DNA from: Duganella sp. BJB476 | Lineage (GTDB): Bacteria; Pseudomonadota; Gammaproteobacteria; Burkholderiales; Burkholderiaceae_D | Assembly (NCBI RefSeq): GCF_003416895.1 | Contig: NZ_QVIO01000002.1 | Coordinates: forward strand, 248,001 to 312,000 | Direction: 5' to 3' | Length of the DNA: 64,000 nucleotides | In this document: piece after piece, positions 35,947-44,920 of the stretch | Numbering within the stretch: the first letter of the stretch is position 1 | How the letters are laid out: each line of letters starts with the position of its first letter | Position numbers and translations under genes: made by a program | The notes under the pieces: model-generated | The model's input: the letters and a program-made list of their open reading frames with translations, nothing else | Databases searched by the model: none | What the model was told of the DNA's origin: nothing

Positions 35947-37479
35947 ATGACCCCAACACCGACCGCGGCCGCCGCCGCCCGCTTCCTGGCGCAGGCCTCG
36001 ATGGGAGCCAACCGCGCCGAGATCGCCAGGGTGCAGACCCTGGGCTACGCCGGCTGGATCGACGCCCAGCTGGCCGCGCCGCGCTCCGGCGCCCGCTGGG
36101 ACTGGCTGATGGCCAAGGGCTACAACGATATCGCCAACCGCAATTCGGAAAACGGCTTCGACGCCTGCGCCTGGCGCAAGCTGATCTCGGCGCCGGACAC
36201 GCTGCGCCAGCGCGTCACGCTGGCCTTGTCGGAAATCTGCGTGGTGGCGATCGACGGCCTGGTGGGCGCCGGCTGGCGCTCCTTCTCGGCGGCGGCCTAC
36301 CTGGACCTGCTGGAAGACTACGCTTTCGGCAACTACCGCGCGCTGCTGGGCGCGATCTCGACCAGCGCGACCATGGGCCAGTACCTGACCTTCCGCGGCA
36401 ACGTCAAGCAAAACCCCAGCACCGGCGCCCTGCCCGACGAAAACTACGCGCGTGAGCTGATGCAATTGTTCAGCATCGGCCTGGTGCAGCTGAACCTCGA
36501 CGGCACGCCCAAGCTGAACAGCGGAGTGCCCAGGGAAACCTACGGCCTGAGCGACATCACCGGCCTGGCCCGCGTGTTCACCGGCTGGGACTTCGACATG
36601 ACCGGCACGACCAACGCCACGCCCGACTTCCTGCGCCGGCCGATGGCACAGGTGGCCAAGCGGCATGAAACCGGCGCTTCCAGCTTCCTCGGCGGCACGG
36701 TGGCGGCCGGCCTGTCCGGCGCCGACGCGCTGAAGGCGGCGCTGGACATCATCTACGCCCATGACAACGTGGCGCCCTTCATCAGCCGCCAGTTGATCCA
36801 GAAACTGGTGACCAGCAATCCTTCGCCGGCCTACGTGGCGCGCGTGGCCGCCGTGTTCAACCGCGACAGCCACGGCGTCAAGGGCAACCTGGCGGCGGTG
36901 GTCAAGGCCCTGCTGCTCGATCCCGAAGCGCGCGCCGACACCTACATCGGCCCCGGCTACGGCAAGCTGCGCGAGCCGATGCTGCGCTTCCTCGGCTGGG
37001 CGCGCGCCTACAACGCCGCCTCCGCCTCGGACGCCTGGGCCATCGGCAACACCAGCGATGCGTCCAGCCGCCTGGGCCAGAGCCCGCTGCGATCGCCGTC
37101 GGTGTTCAACTTCTACCGGCCAGGCTATGTGCCGCCGAACAGCGCGGTGTCCAAGGCCGGGCTGGTCGCGCCGGAGTTCCAGCTGACCAATGAAACCTCG
37201 GTGGTCGGCTACGTCAACTTTATGCAGCGCGCGGTCAAGGGCGTCGGCGACGTGCTGCCGGACTACAGCACCCTGCTGCCGCTGGCGGCCAACGGCCAGC
37301 AGCTGGTCGACGAAATCAACCTGGTGCTGGCGGCCGGCCAGCTGAGCAGCGCCAGCGTCGGCCTGATACGCGGCGCCATCGACACCATGTCCGCCAAGAC
37401 CGACGCCGTGCTGCACAACCGCATCTACGCCGCGCTGACGCTGGTCATGGCCGCGCCGGAATACCTCGTCCAACTCTAG
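35947..37479 (+). CDS. DUF1800 family protein
   Basis: The 510-residue protein shows the DUF1800 features: AARFLAQASMGANRAEI at the start, ENYARELMQLFSIGLVQLN in the centre and RSPSVFNFYRPGYVPP later. The function of the family is unknown. It almost always occurs beside a DUF1501 gene, as here (9 bases apart). No signal peptide is visible, since the domain begins within 15 residues of the start. Secretion, if any, would need the Tat-exported partner. GGAGA lies nine bases before the ATG at 35947, whereas a GTG at 35932 overlaps that site. Confidence 0.88.
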   Translation: MTPTPTAAAAARFLAQASMGANRAEIARVQTLGYAGWIDAQLAAPRSGARWDWLMAKGYNDIANRNSENGFDACAWRKLISAPDTLRQRVTLALSEICVVAIDGLVGAGWRSFSAAAYLDLLEDYAFGNYRALLGAISTSATMGQYLTFRGNVKQNPSTGALPDENYARELMQLFSIGLVQLNLDGTPKLNSGVPRETYGLSDITGLARVFTGWDFDMTGTTNATPDFLRRPMAQVAKRHETGASSFLGGTVAAGLSGADALKAALDIIYAHDNVAPFISRQLIQKLVTSNPSPAYVARVAAVFNRDSHGVKGNLAAVVKALLLDPEARADTYIGPGYGKLREPMLRFLGWARAYNAASASDAWAIGNTSDASSRLGQSPLRSPSVFNFYRPGYVPPNSAVSKAGLVAPEFQLTNETSVVGYVNFMQRAVKGVGDVLPDYSTLLPLAANGQQLVDEINLVLAAGQLSSASVGLIRGAIDTMSAKTDAVLHNRIYAALTLVMAAPEYLVQL

Positions 37480-37488
37480 GGAGCCGCC

Positions 37489-38877
37489 ATGACCACCAAC
37501 TCTTCCCGCCGCGCCTTCCTGCAGCGCGCCTCGATGCTGGCCATGAGCGGCGTGGCCGCACCGCTGGCCGTCAACCTGGCGGCGATGGCCGAAGCCTCGG
37601 CCGCCAACGCCAGCGACTACAAGGCCATCGTCTGCGTGTTCCTGTACGGCGGCAACGACTACGCCAACACCCTGGTGCCGTACGACGCCGCCAGCTACAA
37701 CGCCTACTATGGGCTGCGCTCCAACCTGGCCTACCAGCACAGCGCGCTGTCGGGGACGGTGCTCAACACGGGCGCGCCGCCGGTCGACGTCAACGGCGTC
37801 GCCCACCAGTACGCGCTGGCACCGGAACTGGCGCCGCTGCTGCCGCTCTTCGACGCCGGCAAGATGGGCGTGCTGCTCAACGTCGGCACCCTGGTGCAGC
37901 CGACCAGCAAGCAGCAATTTCTCGCCAAAGCCGTGCCGTTGCCGTCCAAGCTGTTCTCGCATAATGACCAGCAATCGGAATGGCAATCGTCGATGCCGGA
38001 AGGCGCCACTTCCGGCTGGGGCGGCCGGATGGGCGACCTGTTCGAGGCGGGCAACGGCAACGCCACCTTCACCTGTGTCAACGTCTCCGGCAATGCGGTG
38101 TTTCTGTCCGGGAAAGAGGCGGTGCAGTACCAGGTGTCGACCAAGGGCTCGGTGCCGTTCAGTGCCTTGCAGAGTCCGATGTTCGGCTCGGCCAGTTGCA
38201 GCAGCGCCTTGCGCACACTGATCACGCAGCCGCACGCGCATGTGATGCACTCCGACTATGTGCGCGTGACGCAGCGCGCCATCTCCGCCAACGACGTGCT
38301 GACCTCGGCGCTGGCGGGCGCGCCGGCCATCAACACGCCCTTCCCCGCCAATAACAACCTGGGCGACCAGCTGAAGATGGTGGCGCGCATGATCTCCAGC
38401 GCCTCGGCGCTGGGCGCCAAGCGGCAGGTGTTCTTTGTGTCGATGGGCGGTTTCGATACGCACGACGGCTTGGTCAAAGTGCATCCGGGCCTGCTGAAGA
38501 GCGTGGCCGACGCGATGGCGGCTTTCTACCAGAGCACGGTGGAACTGGGCGTGGCCAACCAGGTGACGGCCTTCACCGCGTCCGACTTCGGCCGCACGCT
38601 GAGCGGCAACAACGACGGTTCGGATCACGGCTGGGGCAGCATGCACTTCATGCTGGGCGGCGCCGTCAAGGGCGGCCGCTACTACGGCAAGGCGCCGGTG
38701 GTGGCCAGCGACGGCCCGGACGATGTCGGCCAGGGCCGCCTGCTGCCGACCACCTCGATCGAGCAATATGCGGCCACGCTGGGCAGCTGGCTGGGAGTGT
38801 CGAACAGCGACCTGCTGGCCATGCTGCCCAACCTGGCCAACTACAACGCCAGCGCGCGCAACCTCGGTTTTGTCTAG
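37489..38877 (+). CDS. DUF1501 family protein with Tat signal
   Basis: The 462-residue protein starts with a twin-arginine signal (NSSRRAFLQRASMLAM). The DUF1501 core then follows: IVCVFLYGGNDYANTLVPYD, FSHNDQQSEWQSS, and late FTASDFGRTLSGNNDGSDHGWG with the conserved Asp/His set. The family is related to the alkaline phosphatase/sulfatase fold but is uncharacterised. The Tat signal implies folding, perhaps with a metal, before export to the periplasm. It directly follows its usual DUF1800 partner. Confidence 0.9.
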   Translation: MTTNSSRRAFLQRASMLAMSGVAAPLAVNLAAMAEASAANASDYKAIVCVFLYGGNDYANTLVPYDAASYNAYYGLRSNLAYQHSALSGTVLNTGAPPVDVNGVAHQYALAPELAPLLPLFDAGKMGVLLNVGTLVQPTSKQQFLAKAVPLPSKLFSHNDQQSEWQSSMPEGATSGWGGRMGDLFEAGNGNATFTCVNVSGNAVFLSGKEAVQYQVSTKGSVPFSALQSPMFGSASCSSALRTLITQPHAHVMHSDYVRVTQRAISANDVLTSALAGAPAINTPFPANNNLGDQLKMVARMISSASALGAKRQVFFVSMGGFDTHDGLVKVHPGLLKSVADAMAAFYQSTVELGVANQVTAFTASDFGRTLSGNNDGSDHGWGSMHFMLGGAVKGGRYYGKAPVVASDGPDDVGQGRLLPTTSIEQYAATLGSWLGVSNSDLLAMLPNLANYNASARNLGFV

Positions 38878-38880
38878 CGC

Positions 38881-39441
38881 TTACTGCGCCGGCTGCAGGT
38901 TGGCGACCAGCGCGCCCGGCTTGGTGCTGATCCCGGTCAGCACGAACTGCACGCCGGCGTAGCGCAGGTCTTCCGGACGGAAGGTGTGTACCGGTACATC
39001 CTTGAGCGTGCTCTCGCCCAGCAGATTGGCGACGCCGGCGATCTGGTTCTGCTTGCCCTCGTCCATGCCGTCCACCACAAAGCGGTCCACATGCGCATCG
39101 CTGATGTAGATCGTGTTACGCACGTTATCCACCTTCAAACGGCCCGACACCGCCATGCTGCCGTGCCACGACTGGCGCGCCAGCAGCGGCGACACGTTCA
39201 CGTCCAAAGTCAGCGCCACGCGGTCGCTCTCGGCCAGGATGGCCAGTTGCGGATGGCTCAGCTCGACCTCGAACACACCCAGCACGCGGTGGCGCACCGG
39301 GAATTTTCGGTCCAGGTTTTGCTGCATGCGCGCCTGCGGCAATTCCACCTGACGCGGGCCGATCAGCGTGGAACAGGCGGCCAGCACGGCCACCAGCATG
39401 AGCGGCGCGGCAAGTTTGATAGTGCGTTGAAAGTGCATCAT
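38881..39441 (-). CDS. DUF1439 lipoprotein
   Basis: The 186-residue protein has a lipoprotein signal with lipobox LAAC (LMLVAVLAACSTLIG). A beta-rich DUF1439 domain follows (FPVRHRVLGVFEVELSHPQLAIL ... ISDAHVDRFVV), similar to E. coli YceB, which has a lipid-binding-like fold of unknown role. It should sit on the inner leaflet of the outer membrane facing the periplasm. It converges with the DUF1501 gene with three bases between the stops. An upstream TTG at 39456 was not preferred. Confidence 0.8.
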   Translation of the reverse strand: MMHFQRTIKLAAPLMLVAVLAACSTLIGPRQVELPQARMQQNLDRKFPVRHRVLGVFEVELSHPQLAILAESDRVALTLDVNVSPLLARQSWHGSMAVSGRLKVDNVRNTIYISDAHVDRFVVDGMDEGKQNQIAGVANLLGESTLKDVPVHTFRPEDLRYAGVQFVLTGISTKPGALVANLQPAQ

Positions 39442-39518
39442 GGAGTCTTTCTGCAAAAAAGCTTAACGCCGCCATTATGACCCAAGCCACGTCGCCGACA
39501 TAAAACAACAGGAAACGC

Positions 39519-39558
39519 TTGCCTTTTTTAATTCAAGTGTTATAGTTTGCTACAACAC
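39519..39558 (+). promoter_or_regulatory. promoter and likely GntR operator
   Basis: TTGCCT (39519-39524) and TATAGT (39541-39546) form a sigma-70 promoter with a 16-base spacer. A near-perfect inverted repeat, GTGTTATAG-TTTG-CTACAACAC (39537-39558, one mismatch), covers the -10 box. YtrA-type GntR repressors usually bind such repeats before their own operon, so autorepression is the natural reading. Confidence 0.7.
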
Positions 39559-39592
39559 CACTCCATCAACACACATAAAGAGGACCACATGT

Positions 39593-39964
39593 ATGTCCAC
39601 GATAGGCTGGAATGACAATGCGCCGATTTATCGGCAGCTCAAGGAAAAGGTCATCGGCATGATGCTCGACGGCCTGCTCAAGCCCGGCGACGCCCTGCCC
39701 TCGGTAAGGCAGGTGGCCGCCGACTATCAACTCAATCCGATCACCGTATCGCGCGCCTACCAGGAACTGGTGGACGAAACGCTCGTAGAAAAAAGAAGGG
39801 GAGTAGGTATGTACGTCACTGACGGCGCCCGCGACAAACTGCTGGCCACTGAACGCGAGCGCTTCCTGCGCGAAGAATGGCCGCTGATGCTGGAACGTAT
39901 CCGCCGCCTCGGCCTGGAACTGGACACCCTGCTCAAGCCCATCGCCCCCGGAGGTGCGTCATGA
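39593..39964 (+). CDS. GntR-family repressor (YtrA-like)
   Basis: The 123-residue regulator has an N-terminal winged helix (APIYRQLKEKVIGMMLDGLL, then GDALPSVRQVAADYQLNPITVSRAYQEL). It has only a short C-terminal helical tail for dimerisation, as in the YtrA subfamily. A ligand domain is absent. It is preceded by AAAGAGG and ends in an ATGA overlap with the ABC ATPase gene. The upstream operator-promoter suggests that it represses its own transporter operon, probably relieved by cell-wall or membrane stress as in Bacillus YtrA. Confidence 0.88.
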   Translation: MSTIGWNDNAPIYRQLKEKVIGMMLDGLLKPGDALPSVRQVAADYQLNPITVSRAYQELVDETLVEKRRGVGMYVTDGARDKLLATERERFLREEWPLMLERIRRLGLELDTLLKPIAPGGAS

Positions 39965-40818
39965 GCGCCATCATCACCGCAGCCAACCTCAGCAAGAAAT
40001 ACGGCAAGCAAGCCGCGCTGAACGGCACCAGCTTCACGGTCGAGGCAGGCCGCATTGTCGGCCTGATCGGCCCCAACGGTTCCGGCAAGACCACCACCCT
40101 CAAAGCCATCCTGGGCCTGACCCAGTTCGAAGGCGAGCTGTCGGTGCTGGGCATGGATCCGCGCAGCCAGCGCGAGGCGCTGATGAACGACGTCTGCTTC
40201 ATCGCCGACGTCGCCATCCTGCCGAAGTGGCTGAAGGTCAAGGACGCGATCGCCTTCGTCGAAGGCGTGCACCCGCGCTTCGACCGCAGCAAGGCCGAGA
40301 AGTATCTGGCCAACACCAAGCTGACGCCGGACATGAAGGTCAAAGCCATGTCCAAGGGCATGGTGGTGCAGCTGCACCTGGCGCTGGTGATGGCGATCGA
40401 CGCCAAGCTGCTGGTGCTCGACGAACCGACGCTGGGCCTGGATATCCTGTACCGCAAGCAGTTCTACCAGAACCTGCTGGAAGACTACTTCGACGAGAAC
40501 AAGACCATCCTGATCACCACCCACCAGATCGAGGAAGTCGAGCACATCCTGACCGACCTGATGTTCATCCAGGACGGCCAGATCTCGCTGGCGGCGTCGA
40601 TGGACGAGGTGGGCGAGCGCTTCACCGAGGTGATGGTCGAGCCGCAATTCGTGGCGGCCGCCAACGCGCTGCAGCCGATGAGCCAGCGCACCGTGTTCGG
40701 CAAGCCCATCATGTTGTTCGATGGCGTGCCGCGCCTGCAACTGTCGACCTTCGGGGAATTGCGCACGCCCAGCGTTGCCGACCTGTTTGTCGCGTCGATG
40801 AAAGGAACCTACGCATGA
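39961..40818 (+). CDS. ABC transporter ATP-binding protein
   Basis: The 285-residue ATPase has Walker A GPNGSGKTT, an unusual signature region MSKGMVVQLHLAL in place of LSGGQ, Walker B LLVLDEPTLGLD and the switch His in ITTHQIEEVE. The short C-terminal extension is typical of the YtrB-like group. The altered signature (SKGM) is shared by this family. It is coupled by ATGA overlaps with the repressor before it and the permease after it. Confidence 0.9.
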   Translation: MSAIITAANLSKKYGKQAALNGTSFTVEAGRIVGLIGPNGSGKTTTLKAILGLTQFEGELSVLGMDPRSQREALMNDVCFIADVAILPKWLKVKDAIAFVEGVHPRFDRSKAEKYLANTKLTPDMKVKAMSKGMVVQLHLALVMAIDAKLLVLDEPTLGLDILYRKQFYQNLLEDYFDENKTILITTHQIEEVEHILTDLMFIQDGQISLAASMDEVGERFTEVMVEPQFVAAANALQPMSQRTVFGKPIMLFDGVPRLQLSTFGELRTPSVADLFVASMKGTYA

Positions 40819-41768
40819 AAACGATGAAATGGCTGATCAAGCGCGAACTGTGGGAGCACAAGGGCATGCTGTTCTGGGCCCCCGTCGTCATCGCCGGACT
40901 GATCGCAACATTGGCGCTGACCGGCATCTTCCTGGGCCACAACGCCAACTTTAGCGACGATGGCCAGACCATGTCGATCGGCACCGTCACCGTCGAAGGC
41001 GCGATGCGCGCGCGCATCGTCGAAACGGCGTCGCAGGCCTACATGCTGTCGGCGCTGCCGATCATGATGGTGCTGAGCTTCCTGGTGTTCTTCTACTGCC
41101 TGGGCGCGCTGAACGACGAGCGCCGCGACCGCAGCCTGCTGTTCTGGAAATCGCTGCCGGTGTCGGACTTCACCACCGTCATGTCCAAGGTCGCGCTGGC
41201 CCTGGTGGTGGCACCGCTGATCACGGTGGCGATCGGCACCGTGCTGTCGCTGGTGATCCTGCTGGCCGGCTGCTTCGCGATGCTGGTGCACGGCACCAAC
41301 CTGTTCGGCGCCCTGCTGATGGCGCCGGATCTCTACCTGACGCCGCTGCGCCTGGCGGGACTACTGCCGGTCTACATCCTGTGGGCCTTGCCGACGGTGG
41401 GCTGGCTGCTGATGGTGTCGAGCATGGCGCGCTCCAAGGTGTTCCTGTGGGCCGTGGGCACGCCACTGGTGACGTCGCTGCTGCTGATGTGGACCGAGAA
41501 GGCGCTGCACTTCGGCTTCAACGCCGGCTGGTTCGTCACCCGCGTGGTCGACCGCATCCTGCTGGGCGTGATTCCGGGTTCGTGGATCATCTTCGAGGCC
41601 GACAGCGTGGCGCTGCACCATGAAGCCAACAAGCTGGCGCTGCCGGATACCATCTTCAACGCCTCGTGGGGCACCTTGGGTGGCGTGAGCGTATGGATCG
41701 GCGCCGCAGCCGGCGTGGCGATGATCGCCGCCGCCGTCTGGATGCGCCGCCGCCGCGAGGAAGGCTGA
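40815..41768 (+). CDS. ABC transporter permease
   Basis: The 317-residue inner-membrane protein begins MKTMKWLIKRELWEHKG and has about six helices. The large loop between helices 1 and 2 carries GALNDERRDRSLLFWKSLPVSD, the characteristic motif of ABC-2 type permeases. It forms the membrane part of the exporter with the upstream ATPase. The substrate is not known; related systems respond to antibiotics that target the cell envelope. The downstream secreted-protein gene starts after two bases. Confidence 0.87.
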   Translation: MKTMKWLIKRELWEHKGMLFWAPVVIAGLIATLALTGIFLGHNANFSDDGQTMSIGTVTVEGAMRARIVETASQAYMLSALPIMMVLSFLVFFYCLGALNDERRDRSLLFWKSLPVSDFTTVMSKVALALVVAPLITVAIGTVLSLVILLAGCFAMLVHGTNLFGALLMAPDLYLTPLRLAGLLPVYILWALPTVGWLLMVSSMARSKVFLWAVGTPLVTSLLLMWTEKALHFGFNAGWFVTRVVDRILLGVIPGSWIIFEADSVALHHEANKLALPDTIFNASWGTLGGVSVWIGAAAGVAMIAAAVWMRRRREEG

Positions 41769-41770
41769 GC

Positions 41771-42508
41771 ATGGCAGGCAAGCACTTTATGACCGCCGCG
41801 CTGCTGGCGGCCGCCGTGGTGGCACTGCCGGCCACGGCGGCTGAAACGGAAGCCGGGTCGGACCAGATGGTCGTCATCAACGGCACCCGCAGCCCGGAAA
41901 TGCAGCCTTACCGCTACATGCTGTCCGGCCTGGACGCCTTCGACAGCCAGCACGCGCTGGCGCCGAATGCGCAGCAACTGCGCTTCCGCCTGCACACCAA
42001 AAGAAAGGCGCCGGCAGACGCGATGGAGAATGTGGTGGTGCGCCTGTCCGGCAACGAGACCGACATCGCCGTGCCGCTGGCGGCGGACCACAGTTTCACC
42101 CTGCCGCGCAACCGGGCGGCGGAAGACGACAATGCCGATGTGGTGCTGAACCAGAAGAAGAGCTACTACGGCTGGATGCCGGACGTGCGCAGCGCCGGCG
42201 TGCCGGCGGACATGCGGCGCCTGGGCGATATCCAGCTGGAGTGCCGGGTGCTGATGGCGATCGCGAAGAACTACATACCGTTCCTGATACGCGCGACGAT
42301 CAACACCATCACGCTGACCACGGACTGGTGCTCGTTCAAGGACTTCAACATGAGCGTGCGCAGCGACCGCGTAATCGCCAGCGCCACGCTGGTCGATGGC
42401 GCCCGCAGGCTGGAGCTCAAGGTCGACGAGGATGGAAAGATGTACTCGGTGCCACTAGGCGACAAGACCTACTCCAACGATGCCTTGATCGAGTTCAAGT
42501 TCGAATAA
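41771..42508 (+). CDS. exported hypothetical protein of the GntR-ABC operon
   Basis: The 245-residue product has a signal peptide (MTAALLAAAVVALPATAA). It is followed by an acidic region, a beta-rich domain with VVVRLSGNETDIAVPLAAD, and a later part with two cysteines (IQLECRVLMAIA and TTDWCSFKDF) that could form a disulfide. No family was recognised. Its position two bases after the permease suggests that it works with the exporter in the periplasm. The 3' end meets a long palindrome that should stop transcription. Confidence 0.62.
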   Translation: MAGKHFMTAALLAAAVVALPATAAETEAGSDQMVVINGTRSPEMQPYRYMLSGLDAFDSQHALAPNAQQLRFRLHTKRKAPADAMENVVVRLSGNETDIAVPLAADHSFTLPRNRAAEDDNADVVLNQKKSYYGWMPDVRSAGVPADMRRLGDIQLECRVLMAIAKNYIPFLIRATINTITLTTDWCSFKDFNMSVRSDRVIASATLVDGARRLELKVDEDGKMYSVPLGDKTYSNDALIEFKFE

Positions 42509-42511
42509 GCA

Positions 42512-42599
42512 CGGGGGTCAAGTCTGACATTCGGACACGGCCTCTGCTGTAACACGCGCTACAGCAGAGACCGTGTCCGAATGTCAGACTTGACCCCCG
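42512..42599. repeat. long perfect-type palindrome between convergent genes
   Basis: Two 40-base arms (42512-42551 and 42560-42599) are reverse complements with a single mismatch (C42541 against A42570). They surround an 8-base loop ACACGCGC. The outer 29 bases match exactly. The element fills almost the entire gap between two converging genes. It could act as a bidirectional terminator and looks like a REP/MITE-type repeated element rather than an ordinary terminator, because the arms are unusually long and lack a T run. Confidence 0.85.
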
Positions 42600-42602
42600 A
42601 CG

Positions 42603-43280
42603 TTATTCGAACTGCTTGCGGAATTCGGCAAACTGCGCAGTCAGGTCTTCGACCTGCTGGCGCAGTTGCTGGACTTCCTGCTCCAGCGCGGCGACGCGGC
42701 CGCCCTGCCCGGCCACGCTGACCGAACCGCCCAGGCTGGCGGCGGTTTCTTCCCGCGCCAACGCCTCTTCGCCACCGAGCAGCTGGCCGTAGCGCGGCTC
42801 CTTGGTGCCGGGCGCCAGCGCCAGCTTCGACACCAGCGGCGGATATTTGTCGATCAGGAATTGCAGCGCCTGCTCGACATCGCCCACCGTCTTGAAGTCA
42901 TGCAGGCGGCCGCTGCGGGTGCGGATTTCGCCGGCGGTCTGCAGGCCGCGCAGCATCAGGATGCTCAGCACGGCCAGCTTGTCCTGCTCCAGCGACCACT
43001 TGATGCGCATGCGGTGCTCGTACTTGGTCACGCGCGCGCCCGCCTGCGTGATGCCGTTGACGTACTTGCGCTGCATCAGCCGCTGCAGCACCTCGGCCAC
43101 CGTCTCTTCCGACAACGCCATCACCGGGTCGCGGCTCGACAGCTGGTTGCAGCCGTTGACCAGCGCGTTCAGCGACAGCGGATAGTTATCCGGCGTCAGC
43201 GCTTCCTTCTCGGCCAGCACGGCCAGCACGCGGATTTCAAACGGGTCCAGCACTTCAACGCCATCGGGCGACGATTCCAT
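42603..43280 (-). CDS. YceH/DUF480 family protein
   Basis: The 225-residue protein contains the two winged-helix-like repeats of DUF480 (DPFEIRVLAVLAEKEALTPDNYPLSLNALVNGCNQ and TKYEHRMRIKWSLEQDKLAVLSILMLRG). It ends in a coiled coil (ALEQEVQQLRQQVEDLTAQF). The function of the family is not established; a DNA-binding role is suggested by fold. It is 11 bases after cysE on the same strand. Confidence 0.88.
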   Translation of the reverse strand: MESSPDGVEVLDPFEIRVLAVLAEKEALTPDNYPLSLNALVNGCNQLSSRDPVMALSEETVAEVLQRLMQRKYVNGITQAGARVTKYEHRMRIKWSLEQDKLAVLSILMLRGLQTAGEIRTRSGRLHDFKTVGDVEQALQFLIDKYPPLVSKLALAPGTKEPRYGQLLGGEEALAREETAASLGGSVSVAGQGGRVAALEQEVQQLRQQVEDLTAQFAEFRKQFE

Positions 43281-43291
43281 AAGCAGCTTCC

Positions 43292-44038
43292 TTATTCGAC
43301 GAGCTTGTTGAGTTGGTCGGAATTCAATTTATCACATTCGGGCACGCCCTGACAGTGCAAGCCCGCCGCCTTCATGGTGGCGAGAATGCGTTCGATCTGT
43401 TCTTCCTGTTTCACCGCGTGGTTGATCAGGCCGTGCAAGGCCTTCGACAGCGGATCGTCGCCGTTCGGCGTGACGCCGTAGGCGCTGAACAGGTTGGCGG
43501 TGGCGCTGGTCGCCGAGGCCGGTTCCTTCTGCACAATATGCGCCGGATTGCCGACCGCCGTGGCGCCCGCCGGCACCGGCTTGAGCAGCACGGCGTTGGA
43601 GCCGACCTTGGCGTACTCGCCCACCGTGAAGCCGCCCAGCACCTTGGCGCCAGCGCCGACGATGACGCCGCGCGCCAGCGTCGGATGGCGCTTGGCGCCG
43701 GTGTGCAGCGAGGTGCCGCCCAAGGTCACGCCCTGGTAAATGGTGCAATCGTCGCCCACTTCGGCGGTCTCGCCGATCACCACGCCGAAGCCGTGGTCGA
43801 TAAAGACGCGGCGGCCGATGGTGGCGCCGGGATGGATCTCGATGCCGGTGACGATGCGGGCCAGGTAGGAAATGAAACGGCCCAGCCATTTCATCTTGTG
43901 CGTCCAGCACCAGTGCGCCCAACGGTGCATGACGATGGCTTGCAAACCGGGGTAGCAGGTCAGCACCTCCCAGGCGTTGCGGGCCGCAGGATCGCGTTCG
44001 ATGATGCTGTTAATGTCTTGGCGCAGGCGATGGAACAT
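43292..44038 (-). CDS. cysE: serine O-acetyltransferase
   Basis: The 248-residue enzyme acetylates serine in cysteine biosynthesis. An N-terminal helical domain ([19 protein letters not shown]) precedes the hexapeptide-repeat beta-helix. The beta-helix contains the catalytic His region [24 protein letters not shown] and the CoA-binding [15 protein letters not shown]. The C-terminal tail is longer than in E. coli and lacks the final Ile that binds cysteine synthase, so complex formation may differ. Confidence 0.93.
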   Translation of the reverse strand: MFHRLRQDINSIIERDPAARNAWEVLTCYPGLQAIVMHRWAHWCWTHKMKWLGRFISYLARIVTGIEIHPGATIGRRVFIDHGFGVVIGETAEVGDDCTIYQGVTLGGTSLHTGAKRHPTLARGVIVGAGAKVLGGFTVGEYAKVGSNAVLLKPVPAGATAVGNPAHIVQKEPASATSATANLFSAYGVTPNGDDPLSKALHGLINHAVKQEEQIERILATMKAAGLHCQGVPECDKLNSDQLNKLVE

Positions 44039-44173
44039 GGATGTACAGGATTACAACGGAAACGCTCATGGTAGCGTATTCGGTCGTTGGTTGCTGGGAA
44101 GCGGCTTGCTAGGAGGGGAGTCGAGGCTGAAGCCCGGCAGCCCTGGTCACAGGCCGCCGGGTAATCGTATCGC

Positions 44174-44920
44174 TTAAATGTCTTTGGCGATACGCTGGCG
44201 GCGTGCCTCGTACAGACAGACGCCGGATGCGACGGAAACGTTCAGGCTCTCAACCGAACCGAACATCGGAATGCTGACCAGCATGTCGCAGGTCTCGCGG
44301 GTCAGGCGGCGCATGCCCTCGCCTTCCGAACCCATGACCAGCGCGGTCGGGCCGGTAAAGTCGGCTTCATACAAGCCTTTTTCGCCGTCGTCGGAAGTGC
44401 CGATCAGCCAGATGTCGCGGTCCTTCAGGTCGCGCAGGGTGCGCGCCAGGTTGGTGACGGTGATGTAAGGCACGGTCTCGGCCGCGCCGGACGCGACCTT
44501 GGCGGCGGTGGCGTTCAAGCCCACTGCACGGTCCTTCGGCACGATCACCGCGTGTGCGCCGACGCCGTCGGCCACGCGCAGGCAGGCGCCCAGGTTGTGC
44601 GGATCGGTGATGCCGTCCAGGACCAGCAGCAGCGGCGGGCCTTCGATGGCGTCCAGCAGTTCGTCCAGGTTGCGCGCCAGCGCCAGCTGCGACGCGAACG
44701 CGATCACGCCCTGGTGGCGGCGGGTGCCGACGATCTTGTCCAGACGGGCCGAATCAACCGGCATCACGCGCACGCCGGCAGCCTTGGCGTTGGCGATCAG
44801 GTCCTTCATGCGGCGGTCGTCGCGCCCGATGTCGACAAAAATCTCTTCCACGGAGCTCGCTTCATGACGCAAACGCGAGGTCACGGCGTGGAAACCAAAA
44901 ATCATTTTATTCTTACTCAT
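44174..44920 (-). CDS. rlmB: 23S rRNA (guanosine-2'-O-)-methyltransferase RlmB
   Basis: The 248-residue SPOUT methyltransferase modifies G2251 of 23S rRNA in the P-loop. An N-terminal substrate-binding domain ([15 protein letters not shown]) precedes the trefoil-knot catalytic domain with [31 protein letters not shown] and [14 protein letters not shown]. The start directly follows the rnr stop (TAAATG), the classical rnr-rlmB operon of proteobacteria. Confidence 0.95.
   Translation of the reverse strand: MSKNKMIFGFHAVTSRLRHEASSVEEIFVDIGRDDRRMKDLIANAKAAGVRVMPVDSARLDKIVGTRRHQGVIAFASQLALARNLDELLDAIEGPPLLLVLDGITDPHNLGACLRVADGVGAHAVIVPKDRAVGLNATAAKVASGAAETVPYITVTNLARTLRDLKDRDIWLIGTSDDGEKGLYEADFTGPTALVMGSEGEGMRRLTRETCDMLVSIPMFGSVESLNVSVASGVCLYEARRQRIAKDI

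Noticed and set aside
35734..38766. A 1010-codon open frame on the minus strand opposite the DUF1800/DUF1501 genes
   Set aside because: It is rich in His, Arg, Gln and Gly with no domain pattern, typical of antisense frames in GC-rich genes. The opposite strand carries two recognisable families.
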